From positions 1-9,653 of the forward strand of contig CANOHT010000056.1 of NCBI GenBank assembly GCA_947565865.1: DNA of 9,653 nucleotides, given 5' to 3'. The stretch is from an uncultured Clostridia bacterium. GTDB taxonomy: Bacteria > Bacillota > Clostridia > Christensenellales > Aristaeellaceae. Below, one piece after another: positions 1 through 4,942 of the stretch. A program made the translations under genes and the position numbers. The notes beneath the pieces are model-generated. The model was given only the letters and a program-made list of their open reading frames with translations. It had not been told where the DNA came from and did not search any database. Within the stretch, counting starts at the first letter, position 1. Each line of letters begins with the position of its first letter.

Positions 1-129
1 TAGGCATAGGCGGTTTCACCGCCGTCCGGGGCGATGGTCTTCACCAGTCGGCCCAAGGGCGTCGTAATCTGTTGCCTCCTTTGTTCCGCCGGGATAGTGG
101 ACTTCCGATCCGCTTCCTTGGTTCCAAAT
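1..129 (-). pseudogene. RHS/YD-repeat protein fragment, frameshifted, runs off left edge
   Basis: Read on the minus strand, bases 129 to about 55 encode IWNQGSGSEVHYPGGTKEAT followed by DYDALG. One base further on in frame, bases about 54 to 1 encode RLVKTIAPDGGETAYAY. Joined, this gives YDALGRLVKT...PDGGETAYAYD, the hallmark pattern of RHS/YD repeats, which form the shell of large secreted or wall-associated polymorphic proteins. One extra base in the G/C run at about 50-54 breaks the frame. It could be a real pseudogene mutation or a sequencing error, since the window starts here. The frame stays open upstream to about base 372 and includes a hydrophobic stretch (LLGVLFLVPASF), but I see no clear YD repeat before base 129. 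The rest of the gene is outside the window. Confidence 0.55.
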
Positions 130-479
130 GAATGACAATTGGCATTCGCGTTCTTCTGAAAAAGAGAGAGGTTTTCTTACAGGATGGGACGATCCGATCA
201 TATGACTATTCGCGTATCTTTCATTAAGATGCATGCGAGTCGCCCTCGCCGGAAGCGCAGCCGAAATATGACCGACCTGAAAAGAAGCCGGAACAAGAAA
301 CAGAACGCCAAGCAAAGCATTGTCAGATAATGGCGGCTTGCGAGTCTGAGCGAATCCATTTAGCGGCGCGTTTTAAGAAGAATAGCACTGCTATCCCACC
401 GGCTCCTCCTTCGCGATAGAAGGCGGCGGAACATGGGCTTCTTTCGCATAGCAGCACATCGTCATATGCGAATATACAT
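130..479. other. Stretch with no recognised gene
   Basis: About 350 bases separate the RHS fragment from the tRNA terminator. The minus frame feeding the RHS fragment is open from about 372, but it has no ribosome binding site I can point to and its translation matches no family I know. It may be degraded RHS or horizontally acquired remnant sequence. Base composition is more AT-rich than in the genes to the right. A perfect 8-bp inverted repeat (TTCGCATA at 443-450, TATGCGAA at 465-472) lies just beyond the tRNA terminator. Confidence 0.4.
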
Positions 480-512
480 AAAAACATCCGAAAGCTCTGC
501 GCCTTCGGATGT
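480..512 (-). terminator. Rho-independent terminator of the tRNA-Val gene
   Basis: On the minus strand, ACATCCGAAGG (512 to 502) pairs with CTTTCGGATGT (494 to 484) over 11 bp with one G-U wobble, around a 7-base loop. A run of five T follows (484 to 480). It starts 6 bases after the mature tRNA 3' end, so it ends a single-tRNA transcript. Confidence 0.88.
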
Positions 513-517
513 CAAAG

Positions 518-590
518 TGGTCGCAACAGGACTCGAACCTGTGACCCCATCGATGTGAACGATGTGCTCTACCAACTGAGCCATGCGACC
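518..590 (-). tRNA. tRNA-Val (anticodon CAC)
   Basis: The minus strand folds as a complete cloverleaf of 73 nt. The acceptor GGTCGCA (590-584) pairs with TGCGACC (525-519) and the discriminator base is A at 518. The D arm is GCTCAGTTGGTAGAGC. The anticodon stem is CATCG/CGATG with loop TTCACAT, giving anticodon CAC, which reads GUG valine codons. The T arm is ACAGG-TTCGAGT-CCTGT. The CCA tail is not encoded (the next bases are CTTT), so it must be added by tRNA nucleotidyltransferase. The gene has its own promoter and terminator and is a single-gene unit. An RHS-type fragment lies downstream, but no attachment-site duplication of the tRNA 3' end is visible in this window. Confidence 0.95.
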
Positions 591-627
591 ATATCTGTCA
601 CAAGCGTCTCGCTTGATGACGAAATGT

Positions 628-656
628 ATTGTATCACCAAGGGAGAGAATTGTCAA
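628..656 (-). promoter_or_regulatory. Promoter of tRNA-Val (sigma-A type)
   Basis: The minus strand reads TTGACA (656-651), a 17-base spacer, then TACAAT (633-628). This is a near-perfect housekeeping promoter, placing the transcription start about 30 bases before the mature tRNA 5' end. Confidence 0.85.
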
Positions 657-688
657 TACCCCCGCCGAAGAAATTTATTGTCCCCCGC

Positions 689-702
689 GTATGGCGCCAT
701 AC
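689..702. repeat. Perfect 14-bp palindrome between divergent promoters
   Basis: GTATGGCGCCATAC is fully self-complementary. It lies between the minus-strand tRNA promoter (-35 at 651-656) and the plus-strand glycosyltransferase promoter (-35 at 749-754). The position suits a dimeric regulator site, but no regulator can be assigned and chance is possible. Confidence 0.4.
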
Positions 703-748
703 CTGCAAATTCTATGGAAACTCTAATGCTTCAGCCAGCCGCGTCTTC

Positions 749-776
749 TTGACTTTTTCGCCGCAAATCGTATAAT
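749..776 (+). promoter_or_regulatory. Promoter of the glycosyltransferase-exporter-marR operon
   Basis: TTGACT (749-754), a 16-base spacer, then TATAAT (771-776). Transcription would start near 783, giving a leader of about 29 bases before the GTG start at 812. No other good promoter is seen before the downstream genes, so this one probably drives all four. Confidence 0.78.
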
Positions 777-811
777 AAATAGGAAATTATCCATGGAAGG
801 TCGCGAAATAT

Positions 812-1630
812 GTGCCTACACCGCTGATTAGCGTTATTGTGCCGGTTTACAACGGCGAAAAGCGGCTTGAGAGCTGTCTGCAAAGCATATTGACTCAGGA
901 TGAACGGGATTTGGAGATTCTGGTTGTGGATGACGGCAGCACGGACAGGACCTGGGCCATTTTGCAGGATATGGCCCAAAAGGACAGCCGGCTCCACCCG
1001 ATACATCAGGAAAACGCCGGTGTTTCCAGCGCGCGGAATACGGCCCTGGACGTGTGCCGAGGGAAATATATCCGCTTTGTGGATGCCGACGACCGGCTGC
1101 CCGAAGGCGCTATTTCCACCCTGGTGCGGCATATGGAAGCCGCTGAATGCGATCTGGTCGTAGCCGCCTATACCGAAGTGGTCGGCACGCTGCGCTCCCG
1201 GCGATGTCTGGCGCCCGATGCCGTCGTGCTGCCAATGGAGGATTTTCTTCACCATCTGTGCAGCCGTTCCAACAGCTTTTATTACGGCGTATTGTGGAAC
1301 AAGCTGTTCCGGGGCGACATTATCCGTCAGCAGGGCATTCGGTTTGTGCCCCATCTGGACTGGGGCGAGGATTTCTTCTTTGTGACCACCTATCTGCGCC
1401 ATGCGAAAAGCATCGGTTACATTGGCGACGTGGTCTATGATTACTATCGCAGCGTTTCCGGCATGACAACCGCCCAGTTCATGGACTGTGTGCGCCACCC
1501 GCTGAGCAACTGCCAGGTTAAGTGGCGGCTATACCAAAATTACCGTCGGCTGTATGTCTGGCACGGTGCGTACCAGCAGTATCGCCGGGTGCTGTGGCTG
1601 TATCTTTTCCGCGTAACTTTGAACAACTGA
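812..1630 (+). CDS. Family 2 glycosyltransferase
   Basis: A 272-residue protein with a GT-A fold family 2 glycosyltransferase domain, a class that transfers a sugar from a nucleotide-sugar donor to cell-surface polysaccharide, lipid or protein acceptors. Visible signatures are ISVIVPVYNGE at residues 6-16, DDGSTD at 40-45 (nucleotide binding), NAGVSSARN at 68-76, VDADD at 90-94 (the DxD-type metal and nucleotide site), NKLFRG at 163-168, and WGED at 184-187, which fits the catalytic-base region. The length is normal for a single-domain enzyme. No membrane segments are evident and the tail is rich in Tyr and Arg, so it is probably peripheral at the inner face of the membrane. The start is GTG at 812, with GGAAGG at 795-800 upstream and an in-frame stop at 776-778. 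The donor and acceptor cannot be read from sequence. It is first in an operon whose other members are exporter subunits and a regulator, and no other surface-polysaccharide genes are nearby. Confidence 0.88.
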   Translation: MPTPLISVIVPVYNGEKRLESCLQSILTQDERDLEILVVDDGSTDRTWAILQDMAQKDSRLHPIHQENAGVSSARNTALDVCRGKYIRFVDADDRLPEGAISTLVRHMEAAECDLVVAAYTEVVGTLRSRRCLAPDAVVLPMEDFLHHLCSRSNSFYYGVLWNKLFRGDIIRQQGIRFVPHLDWGEDFFFVTTYLRHAKSIGYIGDVVYDYYRSVSGMTTAQFMDCVRHPLSNCQVKWRLYQNYRRLYVWHGAYQQYRRVLWLYLFRVTLNN

Positions 1631-1635
1631 CGGCT

Positions 1636-1641
1636 GGGAGG
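1636..1641 (+). promoter_or_regulatory. Ribosome binding site that fixes the TTG start of the yjjP-like gene
   Basis: GGGAGG lies 9 bases upstream of TTG at 1651 and just after the glycosyltransferase stop (1628-1630). An in-frame ATG at 1522 would overlap the glycosyltransferase by over 100 bases and add 43 residues unlike the family, so TTG 1651 is preferred. Confidence 0.8.
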
Positions 1642-1650
1642 AATTTATCC

Positions 1651-2433
1651 TTGTCCAACAAGCAGAGCGGCTGCATGGCCCCATTGCAGCTGGCCGGTCG
1701 GCTCATCATGGAAAACGGCGGCGAGACCTACCGTGTGGAGGAAACCATCACGCGCATGGGACGTGCCTTTGGTCTTCAGGAGGTGGAGAGCTTTGCCATC
1801 CCCAGCGGCGTGTTTGTCAGCTTCCGCCAGGAGAATGGCGAGCTGGAAACCGCCGTGATGCGGGTACGCAAGGGCTCCACGGATCTTACGCGGGTGGACG
1901 CCGTCAATCAGGTATCTCGTCAGGTGGAAGCCGGAGCGCTGGACTGCCAGGGCGCGCTGGACGCGCTGAAGACCATCGAGCACCATCGCGCGCGGCTTTC
2001 CCCCCTTCAGCTGGTGCTGGCGGCGGCGGTTTCCTCCGGCGGCTGGGCGCTGATGTTCGGCGGCGGCTTCGCGGAGGCGCTGGTAGCCATCCTGGCAGCA
2101 GGCATCAGCCAGCTGATGAACGGCGCTTTCCAGCGGCGCAGGCTGCATGGCCTGGTGTCCGTTCTGGGCGGAAGCCTGCTGGCGGCGCTGCTGCCTATGG
2201 TTGTCAATCATACCATATGGCCCCTGATGGTGGACGCCACCGTAGCAGGCGCGCTGATGCCCATGCTGCCCGGCTTGGCCATGACCAACGCCGTGCAGGA
2301 CACCATGCGCGGTGACATCGTTTCCGGTCTGAGTCATGGCATCAGCGCTCTGCTGACGGCGGCCATGGTAGCGGGCGGCGCGCTGATGGCGGCGTCCCTG
2401 CTGCGGGCGCTGACGGGAGGTGGCTTTGCATGA
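1651..2433 (+). CDS. yjjP: Threonine/serine exporter family protein, YjjP-like (ThrE N-terminal half)
   Basis: A 260-residue membrane protein of the ThrE/YjjP family (DUF1212). Residues about 10-115 form the soluble N-terminal part, with GRLIMENGGETYRVEETITR at 16-35 and ESFAIPSGVFVSF at 46-58, both typical of the family. About five hydrophobic segments follow from residue 117 on, with the conserved PGLAMTNAVQDTMRGD loop at 207-222. In ThrE of Corynebacterium the YjjP-like and YjjB-like parts are fused; here they are separate, as in E. coli YjjP/YjjB. Family members export threonine and serine, and the E. coli pair has been linked to succinate export, so the substrate is open. The gene starts 20 bases after the glycosyltransferase and overlaps the yjjB-like gene by ATGA, which points to translational coupling and a two-subunit complex. 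Confidence 0.88.
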   Translation: MSNKQSGCMAPLQLAGRLIMENGGETYRVEETITRMGRAFGLQEVESFAIPSGVFVSFRQENGELETAVMRVRKGSTDLTRVDAVNQVSRQVEAGALDCQGALDALKTIEHHRARLSPLQLVLAAAVSSGGWALMFGGGFAEALVAILAAGISQLMNGAFQRRRLHGLVSVLGGSLLAALLPMVVNHTIWPLMVDATVAGALMPMLPGLAMTNAVQDTMRGDIVSGLSHGISALLTAAMVAGGALMAASLLRALTGGGFA

Positions 2434-2909
2434 ATGAACCCCTGCTGACGGGGCTTGCGCGTGCCGCGCTGTCCAGCTTTGTGGGCACCTGGGGCTTTGC
2501 GCTGCTGCTCAACGCGCCCAAGCGCGCCTGGCTCCCCGCCGCCGCCATTGACGCGGTGGGCTATGTGCTCTACTGGCTGCTTCTGCGTCTGGGCGCCGGA
2601 GAGCCTTCGGCTATCTTCGTTGCCGCCATGACCGCCTCTGTCCTCGCCCAGTTCTGCGCACGGAAGATGCGCATGATCGCCACCATTTTCGTCTCCTTGT
2701 CCATCGTTTCCCTGGTGCCGGGCCTTGGCCTGTATCGGTGCATGGAGCTGATCGGTCAGGGGCAGAATGCCGCGGGGCTTCAGGCCGGGGCGCTCGCCAT
2801 GATCAGCATCCTGATGATTGCCCTGGGCCTGGCGGTGGGCAGCTTTCTGTTCCGAGTGCTTTTTCCTAAGACCCGACCGAGCAAATGCAAAGAAGGTGTA
2901 TCGCGATGA
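2430..2909 (+). CDS. yjjB: Threonine/serine exporter family protein, YjjB-like (ThrE C-terminal half)
   Basis: A 159-residue, strongly hydrophobic protein with four to five predicted membrane spans. Recognisable elements are the first helix SSFVGTWGFALLLNAPKRAW (15-34), the segment AAAIDAVGYVLYWLLL, the block AIFVAAMTASVLAQFCARKMR (61-81), and SIVSLVPGLGLYRCM (91-105), where the PGxxxYR pattern is diagnostic of YjjB/ThrE_2 proteins. It is expected to pair with the YjjP-like subunit just upstream to form the full exporter. Its ATG overlaps the upstream stop by 4 bases, and its own TGA overlaps the next ATG the same way, so expression is tightly coupled. The length is normal for the family. The hydrophilic C-terminal tail (KTRPSKCKEGVSR) faces the marR junction. 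Confidence 0.88.
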   Translation: MNEPLLTGLARAALSSFVGTWGFALLLNAPKRAWLPAAAIDAVGYVLYWLLLRLGAGEPSAIFVAAMTASVLAQFCARKMRMIATIFVSLSIVSLVPGLGLYRCMELIGQGQNAAGLQAGALAMISILMIALGLAVGSFLFRVLFPKTRPSKCKEGVSR

Positions 2910-3346
2910 TGAATCCCCTGCTGACTGGACGCTTGGCCATCAAGCGCCTGTACGACCACGAGATGGCGCCGCTGATGGCGCGGTTCACCCTGACCCGCAT
3001 GGAGCTGGATGTGCTCCTGTTCCTGTCCAACAATCCGGGCCTTGACACCGCCGCCGAAATCGTCCAGCTGCGGATGCTGACCAAATCTCATGTTTCCAAG
3101 GCCGTGGATCATTTGACCGAGAGGGGCCTCATTCAGCAGGCCCGGGATGAAAAGAACCGCCGCCGTGTGCATCTTACCCTGACGGACGCGGCGCAGGCCG
3201 TTGTGGTCGAGGCCAGGGACGCCCAGCGCCGGGCTGTTGAGCAGTTGATGGCCGGCATCAGCGCCGAGGACACCGTCGTGCTTGACCGTGTGATGCGGCA
3301 GGTGGTGCGGAACGCCGCTTTGGTGATTGAGAGCAAAGAAGGGTAA
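2906..3346 (+). CDS. MarR-family transcriptional regulator
   Basis: A 146-residue winged-helix DNA-binding protein. Helices at about 4-27 and 105-140 would form the dimer interface. Residues 33-95 contain the wHTH: FTLTRMELDVLLFLSNNPG, then recognition helix TKSHVSKAVDHLTERGLI (59-76), then the wing RDEKNRRRVHLTLT (80-93), all classic MarR pattern. The start chosen is ATG 2906, which overlaps the yjjB stop (ATGA) and has AAGGTG at 2893-2898 with a 7-base gap. An in-frame ATG at 2885 would add seven residues but lacks a good site. Being last in the operon, it most likely controls its own operon in response to a small ligand, perhaps the exported compound or a phenolic or organic acid. The 14-bp palindrome near 695 is a candidate target, though this is speculative. 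Confidence 0.88.
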   Translation: MMNPLLTGRLAIKRLYDHEMAPLMARFTLTRMELDVLLFLSNNPGLDTAAEIVQLRMLTKSHVSKAVDHLTERGLIQQARDEKNRRRVHLTLTDAAQAVVVEARDAQRRAVEQLMAGISAEDTVVLDRVMRQVVRNAALVIESKEG

Positions 3347-3367
3347 GGGGCCGAAAAGCGCCTCTTT
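3345..3367 (+). terminator. Weak hairpin after marR, possible terminator
   Basis: AAGGGGC (3345-3351) can pair with GCCTCTT (3360-3366) over 7 bp with one wobble and an 8-base loop. It starts at the marR stop codon. Only a short T run follows, so it would be a poor terminator. No better one is seen before the convergent mrp gene. Confidence 0.3.
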
Positions 3368-3600
3368 GAAAAGTCCGCGGGGCTTTGGGCAATGGATGCT
3401 TCGCGCCATAGAAGCGGCTATCACGGCGAAAGACGGCGGGCTTTACACAGCAATTGGCGAATAGTTCGCAAGGAGCCCTTGACCGATTGAGGCAATAGGG
3501 CTTCCGTCCTTGCAGGGCCGCAGAACGCAGGAGTTCCGCCGTCTCCAAGGCGAGTGCGTCAGCCGCCCCCGGTCTCCCCGCGGCACAGCGTCTTGAGCGC
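3368..3600. other. Gene-free structured stretch
   Basis: No credible coding frame: the minus frame crossing here also crosses marR and has no ribosome binding site. There is a nested inverted repeat: outer arms GCAAGGA (3468-3474) and TCCTTGC (3507-3513), inner arms GCCCT (3475-3479) and AGGGC (3497-3501). It could be RNA structure, a dispersed intergenic repeat or decayed sequence. Confidence 0.35.
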
Positions 3601-3658
3601 AACGAAAACAGCTGCCGGCTCATACCGCCATATGGACGCGGACAGCCGGCAGCCTGTT
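3601..3658 (-). terminator. Likely terminator of mrp
   Basis: On the minus strand, AACAG(G)CTGCCGGCT (3658 to 3644) pairs with AGCCGGCAGCTGTT (3620 to 3607), a 14-bp stem with one bulged base and a 23-base loop, followed by TTTT and then CG. The stem is strong and the T run lies on the minus side, which suits mrp. The distance to the mrp stop (about 165 bases) and the long loop lower confidence. Confidence 0.55.
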
Positions 3659-3823
3659 CATGGCTTCACGCCTTTGGGAACGGATCGCCGTGCGGCCAAG
3701 CCGTGCGAAAGCGAGAAAGACGTGCAAGGGGCCGATGTTCTTCTTCATAGCAACGGCTGTCATCGCACACAGCATCCGGCAAGGACATATCATGCAGCGG
3801 TGCCTTGCCGCCGTCGCAGTCCC

Positions 3824-4663
3824 TTATTCCACCACCCGAACCGGGCATTTTTCCACCGCGTCCACAGCGGCGTCCATCCAGTCCTCATTGAAGAGCTCGA
3901 TGGTGCCGGTGTCGCTCATATGGCTGATATGAGGATCAATGGGCAGCCGGGCCAGCAGCGGGATGCCGTGGCTTTCAGCCGCTTCCCGGGTCTTGCCCTC
4001 CCCGAAGGGGTAAAGCCGCTTGCCGCAGTCAGGGCAGGTCATGTAGGCCATGTTCTCCACCATGCCCAGCACCGGAATATCCATCATTTTCGCCATGTTG
4101 ACAGCCTTTTCCACAATCATCCCCACCAGCTCCTGGGGCGAGGCCACGATGATGATGCCGCTTACCGGCAGGGACTGGAAGACCGTCAGCGGGACATCGC
4201 CCGTTCCGGGAGGCATGTCAACGTACATGTAGTCCACGTCGCCCCAAAGCACATCCGTCCAGAACTGCTTAACGGTGCCGGCAATGAGACTGCCCCGCCA
4301 GATAACCGGGTCGGTGTCATTCTCCAGGAGCAGATTGATGCTCATCAGGCGGATGCCCGTCTTGGTCTCCACCGGCAGAATGCCCTCATCACAGCCCATG
4401 GCCTTTTCCTTCACGCCGAACATCCGCGGGATGGAAGGCCCCGTGACATCCGCGTCCAGGATGGCTGTGGAAGCGCCCCGGCGCCGGGTCAGCGTCGCCA
4501 GCAGGCTGGTGGCCAGGCTTTTGCCGACGCCGCCCTTGCCGCTGACCACACCAATAACCTTCTTCACCTGGCTGGCGGCGTTCTGCGGCGCCTGGAGACT
4601 TGCGGGCTTGCGGGAAGCGCAGTCGCTCTGGCAGGAGGAGCAATCGTGCGTACAATCAGACAT
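3824..4663 (-). CDS. mrp: Mrp/NBP35 family iron-sulfur cluster carrier ATPase
   Basis: A 279-residue P-loop protein of the Mrp/ApbC/NBP35 family. These bind a [4Fe-4S] cluster at a dimer interface and pass it to apo-proteins in the cytoplasm in an ATP-dependent way. Residues 42-49 are GKGGVGKS, the deviant Walker A with the signature Lys. DADVTGPSIPRMFG (70-83) and YMYVDMPPGTGD (145-156) are the switch and Walker B segments. The cluster-binding CPDC motif is at 210-213. An N-terminal cluster with Cys at 4, 8, 11 and 15 resembles the extra ferredoxin-like N-terminus of NBP35-type and many clostridial Mrp proteins. The start is ATG at 4663, with GAGGTGA 7 bases upstream; an upstream in-frame extension to 4819 reads through the promoter and is rejected. 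The MIP18-like domain of E. coli-type Mrp is absent. It stands alone, divergent from the lipoprotein gene. Confidence 0.93.
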   Translation of the reverse strand: MSDCTHDCSSCQSDCASRKPASLQAPQNAASQVKKVIGVVSGKGGVGKSLATSLLATLTRRRGASTAILDADVTGPSIPRMFGVKEKAMGCDEGILPVETKTGIRLMSINLLLENDTDPVIWRGSLIAGTVKQFWTDVLWGDVDYMYVDMPPGTGDVPLTVFQSLPVSGIIIVASPQELVGMIVEKAVNMAKMMDIPVLGMVENMAYMTCPDCGKRLYPFGEGKTREAAESHGIPLLARLPIDPHISHMSDTGTIELFNEDWMDAAVDAVEKCPVRVVE

Positions 4664-4684
4664 GAATGATTCACCTCGGCTTCT

Positions 4685-4717
4685 GTCCGCCTTCATGCGG
4701 ACGATTCGATTGTAGCA
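4685..4717 (-). promoter_or_regulatory. mrp promoter (extended -10) and leader hairpin
   Basis: On the minus strand TGCTACAAT (4717-4709) is an extended -10 element (TGn plus TACAAT); no good -35 is seen 17 bases upstream. Transcription would begin near 4702, where GTCCGC-ATGAAG-GCGGAC (4702-4685) forms a perfect 6-bp hairpin just upstream of the ribosome binding site (4677-4671). The hairpin may stabilise the mRNA 5' end. Confidence 0.55.
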
Positions 4718-4848
4718 TTCTCCCTCAATCGGCGCTTTTCCTGCCTTGCCAACGGGAAGAATATGCCATGCTCTTTCGTTACATGAATGCAAGCGGAAAA
4801 ACTTTCGCCCATTCGTCATCCGTTGTCAGCGAAGTATAAATTTAGCGC

Positions 4849-4877
4849 TTGCCACAATGCCAGGAAGCATGTACAAT
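4849..4877 (+). promoter_or_regulatory. Promoter of the peptidoglycan-binding lipoprotein gene
   Basis: TTGCCA (4849-4854), a 17-base spacer, then TACAAT (4872-4877). The predicted transcription start is near 4884, about 59 bases before the ATG at 4943. It diverges from the mrp promoter, about 130 bases away. Confidence 0.7.
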
Positions 4878-4883
4878 AGGTAT

Positions 4884-4914
4884 ACGGACACAGGCGCGGC
4901 GCCGTCCGTTTTTT
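4884..4914 (+). terminator. Terminator-like hairpin in the lipoprotein gene leader (attenuator candidate)
   Basis: ACGGAC (4884-4889) pairs with GTCCGT (4904-4909), and inside it GGCG (4893-4896) pairs with CGCC (4900-4903) with a 3-base bulge. Six T follow (4909-4914). The shape is that of an intrinsic terminator, yet it lies between the predicted transcription start and the start codon of the gene. No plus-strand gene upstream would need a terminator here. It may be an attenuator or a 5' stabilising hairpin. Confidence 0.6.
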
Positions 4915-4942
4915 CCCAAAGGGAAGGAAGGTTGAATCAACG

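Noticed and set aside
443..472. 8-bp inverted repeat TTCGCATA/TATGCGAA as a second terminator or operator
   Set aside because: It has a 14-base spacer and no T run, and the tRNA already has a full terminator; likely chance.
518..590. tRNA-Val as an integration site for a mobile element
   Set aside because: No duplicated tRNA 3' end, integrase or phage gene is present in the window; the RHS fragment alone is not enough.
462..656. 64-codon minus-strand frame over the tRNA
   Set aside because: The translation (…VTGSSPVATT…) is the usual artefact of translating a tRNA gene.
1522..1650. Upstream ATG extension of the yjjP-like gene (43 extra residues)
   Set aside because: It lies inside the glycosyltransferase gene, lacks a ribosome binding site and does not look like the family. 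TTG 1651 has a GGGAGG site at good spacing.
3258..3623. 121-codon minus-strand frame over marR end and the intergenic region
   Set aside because: Overlaps marR antisense, has no ribosome binding site and has unlikely Cys/Arg-rich composition. Its sequence is discussed only as a possible dispersed repeat.
3554..4669. 371-codon plus-strand frame opposite mrp
   Set aside because: Antisense shadow of a clearly conserved gene; His/Arg/Gly-rich translation with no family resemblance.
4664..4819. Longer mrp reading frame starting at 4819
   Set aside because: It would include the extended -10 promoter, the leader hairpin and the ribosome binding site. The Cys-cluster N-terminus starting at 4663 fits the family.
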